A program made the position numbers and the translations under genes. Shown piece by piece: positions 50,801 to 60,206 of a stretch of 64,000 bases of DNA. The notes beneath the pieces were generated by a model, which had not been told where the DNA came from, searched no databases, and saw nothing but the letters and a program-made list of their open reading frames with translations. Position 1 is the stretch's first letter. Each line of letters begins with the position of its first letter. Origin of the DNA: Yoonia maricola (GTDB lineage: Bacteria > Pseudomonadota > Alphaproteobacteria > Rhodobacterales > Rhodobacteraceae); NCBI RefSeq assembly GCF_002797915.1, contig NZ_PGTY01000003.1, positions 433,341 through 497,340 of the forward strand, written 5' to 3'.

Positions 50801-51940
50801 GCGGTTCATGTTCTTGTCCGACGCCATTGTGTTGCGCATGTAGGCGCCCACTGTGATGTTATCGATGTCAAGAACTGGGATCGTCTTGATGCCCGCATCA
50901 ACCAGATCTTTCAGCGTACCACCGATGACTTCGCCTTCTTTGTCCATCTCAAGCGTCAGTTCATCACCGGCTTCAACGTAGATTGCACCGGTTTCTTCGT
51001 TGATGATGTCTTCCGAGACGAATTTGCCGACGATATTCTCGTAGGGGACCAGCAGCTCGGTCACTTCACCAGCGTCGATCAGTTTCTTGACCGACCGTGG
51101 TGTCACTTTCTCGCCTGCTTTAGCAATCACTTCGCCGGTTTTGGCATCGACCAGATCAAAGGCAGGGCGAGTGCCACGCACACGCTCAGGGAAGAACTTG
51201 GTGGTCCAGCCCGCGCCCTTTTTGGCCAGCTTGTAATCAACGGTGTCGTAATAGGCATTCATGATGCCTTCCTGATCAAAGCCCAGCGCATAAAGCAGGG
51301 TTGTCACAGGCAGTTTGCGGCGGCGGTCGATCCGGCAGAACACAAGGTCCTTGGCGTCGAATTCAAAGTCGAGCCAGCTGCCGCGGTATGGGATAATGCG
51401 GCAGGCAAACAGCAGTTTGCCGGATGAATGGGTTTTGCCCTTGTCATGATCAAAGAACACACCGGGGGAGCGGTGCATCTGGGAGACAATCACACGCTCA
51501 GTGCCATTCACAACAAAGGTACCATTCGGCGTCATCAAAGGCATATCGCCCATGAACACATCTTGTTCCTTGATGTCCTTGACGGACTTCGCACCAGTAT
51601 CTTCGTCAACTTCGAACACGATCAGACGAAGGGTGACTTTCAGCGGCGCGCTGTAAGTCATGTCGCGTTGCTGACATTCCTCAACATCGTATTTCGGCTT
51701 TTCCAGTTCGTACTTGACGAACTCAAGCACAGCGGTTTCGTTAAAGTCTTTGATCGGGAACACCGACTGGAAGACACCTTTGATGCCTTCACCGTCAAGC
51801 GGCGTGTCGCTGTCGCCAGAGCGCAGGAACAGATCGTAGGATGATTTCTGAACCTCAATAAGGTTCGGCATTTCAAGTACTTCGCGGATTTTACCATAGT
51901 ACTTGCGTAGACGTTTCTGACCAAGGAAGGTTGAAGCCAT
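47801..51940 (-). CDS. rpoB: DNA-directed RNA polymerase subunit beta
   Basis: 1379 residues. Hallmarks: [29 protein letters not shown] (rifampicin region), [34 protein letters not shown] and the C-terminal [24 protein letters not shown]. The residues of the rifampicin pocket look wild type. Normally downstream of rplL; here a 1.3-kb orphan gene and a strong terminator intervene, so it must have its own promoter. Confidence 0.99.
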   Translation of the reverse strand: MASTFLGQKRLRKYYGKIREVLEMPNLIEVQKSSYDLFLRSGDSDTPLDGEGIKGVFQSVFPIKDFNETAVLEFVKYELEKPKYDVEECQQRDMTYSAPLKVTLRLIVFEVDEDTGAKSVKDIKEQDVFMGDMPLMTPNGTFVVNGTERVIVSQMHRSPGVFFDHDKGKTHSSGKLLFACRIIPYRGSWLDFEFDAKDLVFCRIDRRRKLPVTTLLYALGFDQEGIMNAYYDTVDYKLAKKGAGWTTKFFPERVRGTRPAFDLVDAKTGEVIAKAGEKVTPRSVKKLIDAGEVTELLVPYENIVGKFVSEDIINEETGAIYVEAGDELTLEMDKEGEVIGGTLKDLVDAGIKTIPVLDIDNITVGAYMRNTMASDKNMNRETALMDIYRVMRPGEPPTVDSASALFDTLFFDSERYDLSAVGRVKMNMRLDLDAEDTMRTLRKEDIVACIKALVELRDGKGDVDDIDHLGNRRVRSVGELMENQYRVGLLRMERAIKERMSSVEIDTVMPQDLINAKPAAAAVREFFGSSQLSQFMDQTNPLSEVTHKRRLSALGPGGLTRERAGFEVRDVHPTHYGRMCPIETPEGPNIGLINSLATFARVNKYGFIETPYRKVTDGKVTDEVSYMSATEEMRHTVAQANANMGADGTFNNELVSTRKNGDYTLSPRENVDLIDVSPKQLVSVAASLIPFLENDDANRALMGSNMQRQAVPLLQAEAPLVGTGIEEVVARDSGAAIMAKRAGIIDQVDAQRIVIRATEDLELGDAGVDIYRMRKFQRSNQNTCINQRPLVKVGDKVQKGQVVADGPSTDIGELALGKNVVVAFMPWNGYNYEDSILISERIVRDDVFTSIHIEEFEVAARDTKLGPEEITRDIPNVGEEALRNLDEAGIVYIGAEVGPADILVGKITPKGESPMTPEEKLLRAIFGEKASDVRDTSLRLPPGDFGTVVEVRVFNRHGVEKDERALQIEREEVERLARDRDDELAILDRNIYARLWDIISGKKAAKGPKGFKSGSVVSEESVADLTRGQWWQLAMADEDDAKIVEALNEQYEIQKRAMDARFEDKVEKVRRGDDLPPGVMKMVKVFVAVKRKLQPGDKMAGRHGNKGVISKVVPMEDMPFLADGTPVDFCLNPLGVPSRMNVGQILETHMGWAARGLGIQIDEALGEYRRSGDLTPVRDAMKIVYGDNVYDEGIAGMDEDELIEAAGNVTGGVPIATPVFDGAKEADVNDALVRAGFDTSGQSVLYDGRTGEQFSRKVTVGVKYLLKLHHLVDDKIHARSTGPYSLVTQQPLGGKAQFGGQRFGEMEVWALEAYGAAYTLQEMLTVKSDDVAGRTKVYESIVKGEDNFEAGVPESFNVLVKEVRGLGLNMELLDAEDEE

Positions 51941-52323
51941 GTGAGCCGGGTCTCCATAATGTCGTAAACGCGCCTTGGCTGGGCTACCAAAACGCGTCCG
52001 ATTTACGGCAGGATCGCTTCAATACCTGAAGTGTAACCCAAAACACCTCTCCCGAAACGACCAACTTACCTGTCAAAACGCGCACAAACGGGCGCTTTGA
52101 AAGATAAGTTTCAAATGAGTAAGTTTTGCTATTTCCGAATGCTGCGCCGACCAGAACCGATCAACTAAGAGAGATTCGGGTAAAGTTCAAGGGTTTTAAG
52201 GAAAATCAATGGGGTTTTTGAGGGGGTGGAGAACCGCTGATGCTCGTCGGCGTCTCTGGTCAGCGCAGCACTTCATGATGGAACACAGAAAATGCATGAC
52301 CAGCTCAAGTCGCGCCAAAAAGA
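51941..52323 (-). promoter_or_regulatory. rpoBC promoter/leader region
   Basis: 383 non-coding bases upstream of rpoB. A TTGACA hexamer on the minus strand (complement of 52071-52076) is a possible -35 box, but I cannot find a convincing -10 at the right spacing. No attenuator-like terminator is visible. Because rplL is followed by a terminator, this region should drive rpoBC. Confidence 0.5.
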
Positions 52324-53649
52324 TCATTTGTCATGTTGGGCCTCTTCGGCGCTTGGCGATTTAGCCCTACCCCACACGTCATATATAGGAGAAAAGAAAT
52401 TATGTGCGCCGCCCGACTGTTCTGTCGATGCCTTCAATGCAACTCTATCTACACCTCGGAGTATTTCAGCAGATATCCTCAAAGGCTCACCACGCTTTTG
52501 CACTAACGTGCCAGATAGCGCCTCACTCTTGTCAGATGAATCTACAGCCCTCGCAAGAGGCTGCTCCGGATCAAATGGAGCCGTCCAGATTTCACCAATA
52601 ACAATCACAGTATCAGCACCTACGCGTCTAACCTGATCCGCGAGCATTTGAGCCATTACATACTTCTGGCCATGTTCTTCGGGTCTCAATTCTTGAATAT
52701 CGACAGGAATTATACCCTTAAGGAGTATTGCAATCGTGGCATGATACTCGTCGTTAAGAAACATTTTGCGAGCAACATCGAACAGTTTTCGCAGAGTCTC
52801 CTCTGGTGTATTTGCTCCACTGTAGACTTCGCTAAAGTCTATATCATAGCGTCCGCTCACCTTTTCTGCTTCTGCTCTGCTGACAGTTACCAACTTTGTT
52901 TCGATTTCCATACGTTCGCCGGTAGCAAGCCAAATGTCACAAGACCTACGTCGCTCATGACCTATCATGCAAGGCAATTTACCATCCATCGCTTCATGGT
53001 CATAAGTCAGGCCATGCACGTTACTCGTAATATCTGGGGCCAGTAATCCAAGCGCCAAATGTGCGTCATGTACCAGTCGAGACAAATGACCATAAGCCTC
53101 TGCAACCGCATCAAGAAGTTCATATTCAGGCAGATCGTTTGCGACCCAACGACGCTGTATTTGCAAAATCCCATCGCGCAAAACGTGCTTTCGCAAAGCA
53201 TACTTTGGAATCTTCTCCATTAACTGCTGAGTTGAGTCAAATAAATCGGTCTCGACTTGGACTGAAACCCTCTCGTGATCGAGATAGGATGCCAAGATCG
53301 AAACCGTCACATCACTGTGTGTTTCAAGATCACCGCGTTTTTCTATCTTGTTTCTGGCGTCAACCATCCATTTCATCAGCGGGATACTACGAAACTGATC
53401 TTGCCACTGTACGTACCAAGCGTCGAAATCTGGAAATAGAGCTTTGTTCGACTGTAAGATAAAGGTAACCGTTCGGGCGGTCTGAATACAGGTTTGAATG
53501 GCTATTCGAAACGCGTTGGGGTCAAAGTACGCATCTTCGGCGTCATGCCACTGAAGATGCAGATCTGACAGTCTCCTATCAATCGCTTTCAGTTTGCAAT
53601 TCGCACTTTGGCACACCGAGTGAGAACTGTTTCTACTAACCTGACGCAT
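52324..53649 (-). CDS. Orphan protein (441 aa) between rplL and rpoB
   Basis: No family recognised. Mostly soluble and helical. The N-terminal half (residues ~45-125) has a helical pattern with an RN-x-EKR segment (KWMVDARNKIEKRGDLETHSDV) loosely like HEPN-type proteins; the C-terminal half has alternating hydrophobic strands (YHATIAILLKGIIPVDI, ADTVIVIGEIW) that suggest an alpha/beta domain. Base composition and codon use are visibly more AT-rich than rplL and rpoB. The first ATG (53649) lacks a Shine-Dalgarno. Probably acquired cargo. Confidence 0.65.
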   Translation of the reverse strand: MRQVSRNSSHSVCQSANCKLKAIDRRLSDLHLQWHDAEDAYFDPNAFRIAIQTCIQTARTVTFILQSNKALFPDFDAWYVQWQDQFRSIPLMKWMVDARNKIEKRGDLETHSDVTVSILASYLDHERVSVQVETDLFDSTQQLMEKIPKYALRKHVLRDGILQIQRRWVANDLPEYELLDAVAEAYGHLSRLVHDAHLALGLLAPDITSNVHGLTYDHEAMDGKLPCMIGHERRRSCDIWLATGERMEIETKLVTVSRAEAEKVSGRYDIDFSEVYSGANTPEETLRKLFDVARKMFLNDEYHATIAILLKGIIPVDIQELRPEEHGQKYVMAQMLADQVRRVGADTVIVIGEIWTAPFDPEQPLARAVDSSDKSEALSGTLVQKRGEPLRISAEILRGVDRVALKASTEQSGGAHNFFSPIYDVWGRAKSPSAEEAQHDK

Positions 53650-53734
53650 GGTTAAAAAGCATAATCCGGCAATACGCTTAACACCAACGATTACTTAACA
53701 CTCTTCCGCACGCACCATTAACCCACCCAATCTC

Positions 53735-53783
53735 GTACATCTGTACATACAGCTTCTGTACGCAATACATACGCCATCTGTAC
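53735..53783. promoter_or_regulatory. Cluster of TGTAC elements upstream of the orphan gene
   Basis: GTACA at 53735-53739, TGTACA at 53742-53747, a TACA-N5-TGTA dyad at 53748-53760, and a further TGTAC at 53779-53783 (22 bases after the previous one). The TACAGNTTCTGTAC core matches the one before lpd (5247-5260) at 13 of 14 positions. Lies 86 bases upstream of the orphan's start. Confidence 0.45.
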
Positions 53784-53886
53784 GCTACCAAACCTCGCAA
53801 AACCTGGGCCTTAAGGTGTTTCGCGCGGTCTTTTCCCAAATCGACCCAGTACCCCACCGACCGTTGCGTGCCCCACCCACCAGACA

Positions 53887-53920
53887 CAAAAAAACCGGGC
53901 CGTTTGCACGACCCGGTTCT
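53887..53920 (-). terminator. Strong terminator after rplL
   Basis: Stem AACCGGGCCGT (53893-53903) / ACGACCCGGTT (53908-53918), one mismatch, followed on the minus strand by a run of seven T. Sits 22 bases past the rplL stop, separating rplJL from rpoBC. Confidence 0.88.
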
Positions 53921-53941
53921 TTTTGATCAAACCGATCTGGC

Positions 53942-54316
53942 TTAGGCCAGTTCGACCTCGGCGCCGGCTGCTTCCAGCTTGCCTTTGATCTCTTCGGCTT
54001 CGTCCTTGGACGCGCCTTCTTTGATCTTGCCACCAGCTTCGACAAGGTCTTTGGCTTCTTTCAGGCCAAGACCTGTGATGCCGCGGACTTCTTTGATGAC
54101 GTTGATTTTGGATGCGCCAGCGTTCTTGAGAACGACGTCGAATTCTGTCTTCTCTGCTGCTGCTTCACCACCAGCGTCGCCGCCAGCTGCCATCATCACT
54201 GCGCCGCCAGCTGCGGGCTCAATGCCATACTCGTCCTTGAGGATGGTTTTCAGTTCTTGTGCTTCGAGCAATGTCAGCGCGACAATCTCTTCAGCCATTT
54301 TCTTCAGATCAGCCAT
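53942..54316 (-). CDS. rplL: 50S ribosomal protein L7/L12
   Basis: 124 residues from ATG at 54316 ([22 protein letters not shown]); an in-frame upstream reading is leader. N-terminal dimerisation domain, Ala/Gly-rich hinge ([27 protein letters not shown]), C-terminal domain with [24 protein letters not shown] and GAEVELA. Forms the L7/L12 stalk that recruits translation factors. Confidence 0.98.
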   Translation of the reverse strand: MADLKKMAEEIVALTLLEAQELKTILKDEYGIEPAAGGAVMMAAGGDAGGEAAAEKTEFDVVLKNAGASKINVIKEVRGITGLGLKEAKDLVEAGGKIKEGASKDEAEEIKGKLEAAGAEVELA

Positions 54317-54385
54317 TTTATGCTTTCCGTTCGTTTTAAGTGTGTTCCAACGTGAGGGTACCACCCCCAAGTCAATTCAGATACT

Positions 54386-54898
54386 TTATGCAGCTTTCTC
54401 TTCGATGGTTGAGAGAACGCTTGCGATGTTCGAAGCAGGCGCGCCAATGGCCCCGGCGATGTTGCTTGCAGGTGCCCCGATGCAGCCCACGATAGAAGCA
54501 ATAAGCTCCTCGCGTGATGGCATCCCGGCAACGGCTTTCACACCAGCGACGTCCAGTGCTGTATCACCCATAGCACCGCCAAGAATGACCAGCTTGTCAT
54601 TCTCTTTGGCGTACTTGTCGACAACCTTCGCCGCAGCGACAGGGTCTTCCGAGTAAGCGAGTACAGTCATGCCTTCGAGGTATTCCGCAATGCTTGCGCA
54701 TGGCTTGCCCTCAAGGGCGATTTTGGCGAGCTTGTTCTTGGCAACGCGTACGGAACCGCCCGCTTCACGCATGTGCGCGCGCAGGTCCTGCATTTCAGCA
54801 ACTGTCATGCCTTCGTAGTGGGCAACCACTACGACGCCAGAGCTTTCAAAGATCTGGCCGAGATCGTCGACCAGCTGTTCTTTTTGTGCTCTATCCAC
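54386..54898 (-). CDS. rplJ: 50S ribosomal protein L10
   Basis: 170 residues from the GTG at 54898, preceded by TTGGAG; homologues begin at this [16 protein letters not shown]. The longer ATG reading from 54973 runs into leader sequence. Anchors L7/L12 on the ribosome. The C terminus repeats IGAPASNIA twice ([26 protein letters not shown]). Autoregulation by L10 through the leader is expected. Confidence 0.97.
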   Translation of the reverse strand: MDRAQKEQLVDDLGQIFESSGVVVVAHYEGMTVAEMQDLRAHMREAGGSVRVAKNKLAKIALEGKPCASIAEYLEGMTVLAYSEDPVAAAKVVDKYAKENDKLVILGGAMGDTALDVAGVKAVAGMPSREELIASIVGCIGAPASNIAGAIGAPASNIASVLSTIEEKAA

Positions 54899-55120
54899 AG
54901 TTTTACTCCAATTGTGGCACCGGATCAGGCCCGGCACCGGCTCTACTTTTGTCAAACGGCTGATGCCATCCAACAGTCTACAGTCCGTGTGTTTACGGGG
55001 GTGAGCCAGAGCAAACAGAGGAGAGCCCGCTGTGCGTATCTGGTCTATCCCGTCTCAGGCAGGAATTACTGGCATGAGGCCAACCCACCGTCTCGGACGA
55101 ATAAGGCGGACGCGAATCAA
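54899..55120 (-). promoter_or_regulatory. Probable L10 leader upstream of rplJL
   Basis: About 220 bases of non-coding, structure-rich DNA before rplJ, including GAGACGGTGGG and GAGACGGGATAG blocks on the minus strand, which could form the L10(L12)4-binding leader of other proteobacteria. Position and length fit; I cannot fold it here, so the call is by context. The next plus-strand gene starts at 55192, so a promoter must lie between. Confidence 0.5.
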
Positions 55121-55191
55121 TCACACCTGCCTTACCGCGTGCAGTAATCTGCCAACGGCAAAAAGCCAAGACTTATTGAATAACTAAAGAT

Positions 55192-57069
55192 ATGGCGCGC
55201 GCGGCGCAGCCCGCTGCTAACGCCTTATTCAGAGATTACGCGCTAAACCATGATATGGCCGACATTGACCCCAATAATTCGCGCAAGCTGGAGGATTTTG
55301 CCGAGATCGCATCAGACTGGTTTTGGGAGTCAGACGCAGCCCACCGCATGAGCTATCTTTCAGGACGCGTAGAGACCGTGCTGAAAATCAAGATTTCTGA
55401 TGTTCTGGGCGCTACACGGGCCAAAGTAAGCGGCGCCCAGAAACCCGACGAAGGGTGGGCGGAACATTTCGCCGATCTTGAGGCCAGACGACCTTTCAGA
55501 AACTTTGAGTATTCATTTATCCGACCTGATGACGGTGAAAAGCTTTGGCTGCGCATATCGGGGCATCCAATTTTTGACTCTGCCGGCCTTTTCAAGGGCT
55601 ATCGCGGGATTGGACATGATGTCACCGCAGAACTTGAAACCATGCGGCGCCTGAAAGAAAGCAACGCGGCATTGGCTGAACGGAATACTGAACTGACCCA
55701 GGTGCGCCGCGCACTCGAAAGAAGCGCGAATGAAGACAGCTTGACCGGTCTTTTGAACCGGCGTGCCTTCGAACGTGATCTAGAAGAGGCGTTGAGCGTC
55801 GAAAACAACACCGTCATCTTGATCCATATTGATCTGGACCGTTTCAAATGGGTCAATGACACTCTGGGCCATCCCGCCGGCGACGCGGTTTTGGTAACAG
55901 CGGCAGAACGTCTTAGGCACATCGCAAGCGGTATTGGGCCTGTTTATCGGGTTGGCGGTGATGAATTTCTGGTGGTCTTGGCCGACAATGCGGAAATCGA
56001 AAGCGCAAGATGGATCAGCGACAGCATTCTTGAGATCATGGAGAACCCTATTCCGATCGAACGGCAGAACACGTCGGTCGGCGCAAGCATCGGGATTGCC
56101 GCTGGTCTTGGCGGGAAATTCTCCCCCCAGCAACTTATCGCAAACGCCGATATTGCGCTTTATGAAGCGAAAAAAGATGGTCGGGGCTGCGCGCGCGAAC
56201 TGACGCCAGATATGCTTGGGCAGATTGCAGCAAAACGGCAGTTGGCAAGTCAAATCGCCGCCGCCATCCAAAACGATCAAATCATCCCATTCTTCCAACC
56301 GCAGATCGACGCTGAAACCAATGCGGTGATCGGCGCCGAGGTACTTGCAAGATGGCAGCACCCCGAACTGGGATTGCTTGCACCCAACGCGTTCATTGAT
56401 GCGGCAACAGAGCTGGGCATCGTTGCCGATATTGACCGTTGCATGATGCAAAAGGCCCTGGCCTTCGCGGAAAGGAGTCTCGCCGCAGGTTTGAATCTGA
56501 CTTCGGTTTCCATCAACCTCAGCGCCGGGCGGTTGACGGACCCCAATCTTGTGTCCGAAGTCGGCGCATGTTGGACGAACCGCACCTGCAGGCTTTCGAT
56601 CGAACTGCTGGAAACGATCAGTTTTGATGAACTGCAACGCGAAACGATCGTCGCGGAAAACATCGCACAATTGCGCGCCATGGGCGTCAAGATTGAGATG
56701 GACGATTTCGGAAGCGGGCGGGCGTCAATCACCAGCCTGCTCAGCGTGCGCCCTGATCGCATCAAAATCGACCGACATCTTGTTCAGGCGGCAACACGCG
56801 ATCCGATGAAACGCCAAGCGGTTTCAGCCATCCTCGAAATGGCCCGCGCCCTTGACATCGAAAGCCTGGCCGAAGGCGTCGAAACCGAAGAAGACATCGC
56901 TGTGATCCGAGGGCTCGGCTGCCATCTGTTCCAAGGCTACGTCTATGCGCGCCCCCTGCCCGCAGCGGGATTTGTGGACTTTCTACGCCAACGACAGACA
57001 AGGGCCCATCCCGGCAGCACAGGCGCGCAGCATTTCAGTGACGGTCGTAAAGCCGCCTTTGGTGTATAG
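55192..57069 (+). CDS. PAS-GGDEF-EAL cyclic-di-GMP enzyme
   Basis: 625 residues, no membrane helices. PAS domain (~28-150: EIASDWFWESDAAHRMSYLSG, ending GYRGIGHDVTAE), short coiled linker, GGDEF domain with intact RVGGDEF (GGDEF at 255-259), and EAL domain with EVL (383-385) in place of EAL, NLSAGRL, MDDFGSG, KIDRHL and EGVETEED. The metal-binding set appears largely intact, so both cyclase and phosphodiesterase activity are possible. An ATG at codon 22 (55255) is an alternative start. Inserted between rplA and rplJ, opposite strand. Confidence 0.92.
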   Translation: MARAAQPAANALFRDYALNHDMADIDPNNSRKLEDFAEIASDWFWESDAAHRMSYLSGRVETVLKIKISDVLGATRAKVSGAQKPDEGWAEHFADLEARRPFRNFEYSFIRPDDGEKLWLRISGHPIFDSAGLFKGYRGIGHDVTAELETMRRLKESNAALAERNTELTQVRRALERSANEDSLTGLLNRRAFERDLEEALSVENNTVILIHIDLDRFKWVNDTLGHPAGDAVLVTAAERLRHIASGIGPVYRVGGDEFLVVLADNAEIESARWISDSILEIMENPIPIERQNTSVGASIGIAAGLGGKFSPQQLIANADIALYEAKKDGRGCARELTPDMLGQIAAKRQLASQIAAAIQNDQIIPFFQPQIDAETNAVIGAEVLARWQHPELGLLAPNAFIDAATELGIVADIDRCMMQKALAFAERSLAAGLNLTSVSINLSAGRLTDPNLVSEVGACWTNRTCRLSIELLETISFDELQRETIVAENIAQLRAMGVKIEMDDFGSGRASITSLLSVRPDRIKIDRHLVQAATRDPMKRQAVSAILEMARALDIESLAEGVETEEDIAVIRGLGCHLFQGYVYARPLPAAGFVDFLRQRQTRAHPGSTGAQHFSDGRKAAFGV

Positions 57070-57197
57070 GGGTTTCATTGCTATGCCCCTTGCGTTGAAA
57101 GCTATTGTCCGAATTCAACCGTATTGGTACAAGATTATAGGGAGCCTGCCTGCACCCAACCCAGTCAGGTTGTCCCATTATTTCTTAAAGGATCAAC

Positions 57198-57464
57198 ATG
57201 TTCAAATATTCCTCGATGATCGCCATTGGCATCACACTGATCGGTTGTAGCGCAGGCTCATCCGGCCAATCGTCAGAAGAGTTCGTCTCACTGGCGTTTG
57301 CTTGCCAAGATGAGCTTGGCTACCAAGGCAATCAAATCAGTGTTGAAACCGTGTTTGAAGGTGGGGTCACCACAAGGGCTGTATCAGCGAGCGGTGGATT
57401 GACCGAAGCACAGGCCACCGAAATCAACGCGTGTATCGCGCGAAGCACCGTGACAGCCAGTTAA
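57198..57464 (+). CDS. Small predicted lipoprotein
   Basis: 88 residues. N-terminal lipoprotein signal with lipobox LIGCS (lipidated Cys17) after a hydrophobic stretch MIAIGITLIG. Mature part has two further cysteines (FACQDEL and INACIAR) and ends at residue 88. Good Shine-Dalgarno AAAGGATC. Not recognised; 128 bases after the GGDEF-EAL gene on the same strand. Confidence 0.7.
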   Translation: MFKYSSMIAIGITLIGCSAGSSGQSSEEFVSLAFACQDELGYQGNQISVETVFEGGVTTRAVSASGGLTEAQATEINACIARSTVTAS

Positions 57465-57576
57465 CCACGATCTGGCAGGTCAAGCCGCTTCATCTGACGG
57501 TTCACCATCACCTTGCCATTGAACACGGCCAAATACATCAACTGATCGCAAAATTGTTGGTACCGCACCCGCAGCA

Positions 57577-57608
57577 CAAAAAAAGGAAGCCCCGTCTCCG
57601 GGGCTTCC
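57577..57608 (-). terminator. Terminator after rplA
   Basis: Perfect 9-bp stem GGAAGCCCC (57585-57593) / GGGGCTTCC (57600-57608) with 6-base loop; T-run of seven on the minus strand after it. Ends rplKA and so separates them from rplJL. Confidence 0.85.
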
Positions 57609-57647
57609 CAATACCGTCGCAAGATACCTGATCAGGTAGTCTGCGCT

Positions 57648-58349
57648 TTATTCGTTGCCTGTCGCCGAAGCCACATCGATAGACACACCTGGGCCCATGG
57701 TTGAGCTCACAGCGATCTTTTTCATATAGGTGCCTTTGGCGCCTGTTGGCTTGGCTTTGCTGACCGCATCAACGAAAGCTTTCATGTTCTCTGCAATCTG
57801 ATCAGCAGAGAAAGACGCCTTGCCGATACCGGCGTGAACCACACCAGCTTTTTCAGCCTTGAACTGCACCTGACCGCCTTTTGCTGCTTCCACAGCTTCT
57901 TTGACGTCCATGGTGACCGTGCCAACACGTGGGTTTGGCATCAGGTTACGTGGACCCAGAACCTTACCCAAACGACCAACAACGGCCATCATGTCAGGTG
58001 TCGCGATGCAACGATCAAAGTCGATCGTGCCGCCTTGAACGGTTTCCATCAGGTCTTCTGCACCGACGATGTCTGCACCAGCTGCTTTTGCTTCTTCAGC
58101 TTTTTCACCACGAGCGAACACAGCAACACGAACCGTTTTACCTGTGCCGTGCGGCAATGAAACTGTGCCACGCACCATCTGGTCAGCATGACGAGGATCA
58201 ACGCCCAGTGTCATTGCAATCTCGATGCTTTCGTCAAACTTTGCCTTGGCGTTGTCTTTGACCAAAGATGCGGCTTCCGCAACGGATACGTTGTGCTTGC
58301 CTTCGAATGCGGCGCGGGCCGCAGTTGTACGCTTACCAAATTTTGCCAT
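57648..58349 (-). CDS. rplA: 50S ribosomal protein L1
   Basis: 233 residues. L1 features: [62 protein letters not shown], and [22 protein letters not shown]. Binds 23S rRNA at the L1 stalk and can repress its own operon. Start overlaps the rplK stop by one base. Confidence 0.98.
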   Translation of the reverse strand: MAKFGKRTTAARAAFEGKHNVSVAEAASLVKDNAKAKFDESIEIAMTLGVDPRHADQMVRGTVSLPHGTGKTVRVAVFARGEKAEEAKAAGADIVGAEDLMETVQGGTIDFDRCIATPDMMAVVGRLGKVLGPRNLMPNPRVGTVTMDVKEAVEAAKGGQVQFKAEKAGVVHAGIGKASFSADQIAENMKAFVDAVSKAKPTGAKGTYMKKIAVSSTMGPGVSIDVASATGNE

Positions 58350-58774
58350 TACTTCACCTCGATGCCCATGGAACGGGCAGAACCCATGATGATCTGCATC
58401 GCACCTTCGATGGACGTCGCGTTGAGGTCCTTCATCTTGGCTTCTGCAATTTCACGAACCTGCTTGCCGGTGATCGAACCAGCGACGGCCTTACCAGGGG
58501 TCTGGCTGCCGGACTTCAGCTTGGCCGCTTTCTTGATGTAATAAGACGCAGGTGGCGTCTTGATTTCCATCGAGAACGACTTGTCCTGATAATAGGTAAT
58601 CACGGTTGGGCATGGGGCATTCTTTTCGAGGTCTTCTGTCTTGGCGTTGAACGCTTTGCAGAATTCCATGATGTTGATGCCGCGCTGACCCAGCGCAGGA
58701 CCCACGGGGGGTGAAGGGTTAGCAGCGCCTGCAGGGACCTGCAGCTTGAGCGTACCCACGATTTTCTTGGCCAT
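58349..58774 (-). CDS. rplK: 50S ribosomal protein L11
   Basis: 141 residues. [40 protein letters not shown] and [21 protein letters not shown] identify L11, which binds the GTPase-associated centre of 23S rRNA. First gene of the rplKA unit; about 208 bases upstream lies the divergent cytochrome b561 gene. Confidence 0.98.
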   Translation of the reverse strand: MAKKIVGTLKLQVPAGAANPSPPVGPALGQRGINIMEFCKAFNAKTEDLEKNAPCPTVITYYQDKSFSMEIKTPPASYYIKKAAKLKSGSQTPGKAVAGSITGKQVREIAEAKMKDLNATSIEGAMQIIMGSARSMGIEVK

Positions 58775-59066
58775 CGGCCTTCTCCTTTTTCAACGCCCTT
58801 TGGTCGCGTCCGCAGGGCTTTTCGTTGTGTGGTCCGGTCTGGCGCACGCGTGTGCCTCGCCTCCCACATGGATGCCGCGCATTATCAGCGCGACAGGGCG
58901 TGCAGATAGTAGGGCATGTCTTGTTTTGCAAGCGTTTTCGTATTTGCACGCGACGGAATCTGTTTTCTAAGACGTTCAACTCTTGCTCGGTCCGTTTGAC
59001 GTGACCGCAGCGCGAAATTGCCTTCTGCCGGAAGGCCCTAAGTTAGTGAAAGTGAAGGCGGACGAT
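58775..59066. promoter_or_regulatory. Divergent promoter region of rplKA and cytochrome b561
   Basis: Non-coding DNA between oppositely oriented genes, about 290 bases, so it must hold both promoters. No clear -35/-10 pair or repeat stood out. An earlier in-frame ATG (58983) for the cytochrome gene lies here but is unlikely to be the start. Confidence 0.4.
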
Positions 59067-59579
59067 ATGAGATACTCAAGGGCGCAGATTGTATATCATT
59101 GGCTGACAGTCGCTGTGTTAGCCTTCATGGTGCTGTCTGGGCTTGCTTACAACTATGATTGGATCGACACGGGCAGTATCAGGTTTCATCAGCTTCTTGG
59201 GCAGATTTTCATCGTCCTTCTTGCGGCCCGTCTGATCACCAGACTGATCTATCCCGTCACGCCAGATCACGCCGACCATACCGCTTTTGAAGTGATCGCC
59301 GCCCGTATCGTCCATGGCGGTCTTTATCTGTGCATGATCGCCTATGTATTCACGGGGTATATCGCCGCGTCGGGTCTGCGCGACCCAATGCTGCTCGCGC
59401 CAGTTAATCAGGCTTTTGCACGGTCAGATGCGGGCGAATGGCTCCTTGAGGCACATTTCACGCTCAAATGGATCCTCTTAGCGCTCTTTACCTTGCATTT
59501 TGCGGGCGCTCTCAAACATCTTCTTTGGCAGCAAAACAAACCCATTTCCAACATGACACCCACCTTTCGGAAGGAATAA
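59067..59579 (+). CDS. Cytochrome b561-like membrane protein
   Basis: 170 residues from ATG at 59067 (MRYSRAQIVYHWLTVAVL), preceded by AAGGCGGA. Four hydrophobic helices with histidines placed for haem b: VYHWLT, RFHQLLG, VHGGLYL and LHFAGALKH. Fits the YodB/CybB-type b561 family that passes electrons across the inner membrane. Three-base gap to the Rieske-like gene, so co-transcribed; the pair may form an electron-transfer unit. Confidence 0.85.
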   Translation: MRYSRAQIVYHWLTVAVLAFMVLSGLAYNYDWIDTGSIRFHQLLGQIFIVLLAARLITRLIYPVTPDHADHTAFEVIAARIVHGGLYLCMIAYVFTGYIAASGLRDPMLLAPVNQAFARSDAGEWLLEAHFTLKWILLALFTLHFAGALKHLLWQQNKPISNMTPTFRKE

Positions 59580-59582
59580 CGC

Positions 59583-60152
59583 ATGTATAAAATGACCCGT
59601 CGTCACGTGATCACAACACTCTCCACCAGCGCAGTCCTGCTCTGCCCGGCGATCCTGAATGCGCAGACAAATGTTGATGAAGACTGGGCTGATATCCCGG
59701 ACGACACACCAATTGGCCAAGACAGGTTGATCGAAGTGGGTTCGGGCCCTGCAGATGTGGATGTATCAGAATTGCAACCGGGCGAAGTGGCGGTCATCGC
59801 CCGCCCAACCGACGACGAAGCATATTCAGCCACAGGCATGACACAATACATTGCGGTGCACCGGCGCACTGCTGATCAGATTGCCTTTGGTGCCGCCAAC
59901 GACCGCGATGGCACGGTACAGAACCCTGAATATTTTGTGGTAAATCTGGTCTGCTCTCACAGGGGTAAGGCCATCGGCATCACAGGCAATCCCGAAGCCC
60001 CCTTTGCCTGCACAGACCGCGGCGACCGCCATTCTTCAATCTATGATGCCTCCGGGTTTGGGGTATCTGGCGCGTCAGAGGATGAATACCTCTCGATCCC
60101 GACTTACACGATAGCCGCTGATGGCGGGCAAGTTGTGGTTAGCCTGACCTAA
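59583..60152 (+). CDS. Exported Rieske-like iron-sulfur protein with altered motif spacing
   Basis: 189 residues. N terminus has a twin-arginine-like motif (MTRRHVITTLSTSAVLL) and cleavage near LNAQ. Rieske-like cluster motifs are C124-x-H126 (VCSHRG) and C143-x6-H150 (ACTDRGDRHSSIYD), whereas a normal Rieske has C-x2-H in the second motif. The order and the following SSIYDASG (like GSxFD) support homology. Probably accepts or donates electrons with the cytochrome b561 just upstream. Confidence 0.75.
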   Translation: MYKMTRRHVITTLSTSAVLLCPAILNAQTNVDEDWADIPDDTPIGQDRLIEVGSGPADVDVSELQPGEVAVIARPTDDEAYSATGMTQYIAVHRRTADQIAFGAANDRDGTVQNPEYFVVNLVCSHRGKAIGITGNPEAPFACTDRGDRHSSIYDASGFGVSGASEDEYLSIPTYTIAADGGQVVVSLT

Positions 60153-60157
60153 ACGCA

Positions 60158-60186
60158 AAAAGGGGAGCGTCAGACGCTCCCCTTTT
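60158..60186. terminator. Bidirectional terminator between Rieske-like gene and nusG
   Basis: Perfect 13-bp stem AAAAGGGGAGCGT (60158-60170) / ACGCTCCCCTTTT (60174-60186) with CAG loop. Serves both converging genes. Confidence 0.88.
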
Positions 60187-60206
60187 CAAATATCGTTGCA
60201 GCCCGG

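Noticed and set aside
55780..56670. 296-codon minus-strand frame
   Set aside because: Antisense to the GGDEF-EAL gene, whose catalytic motifs are intact in the other frame.
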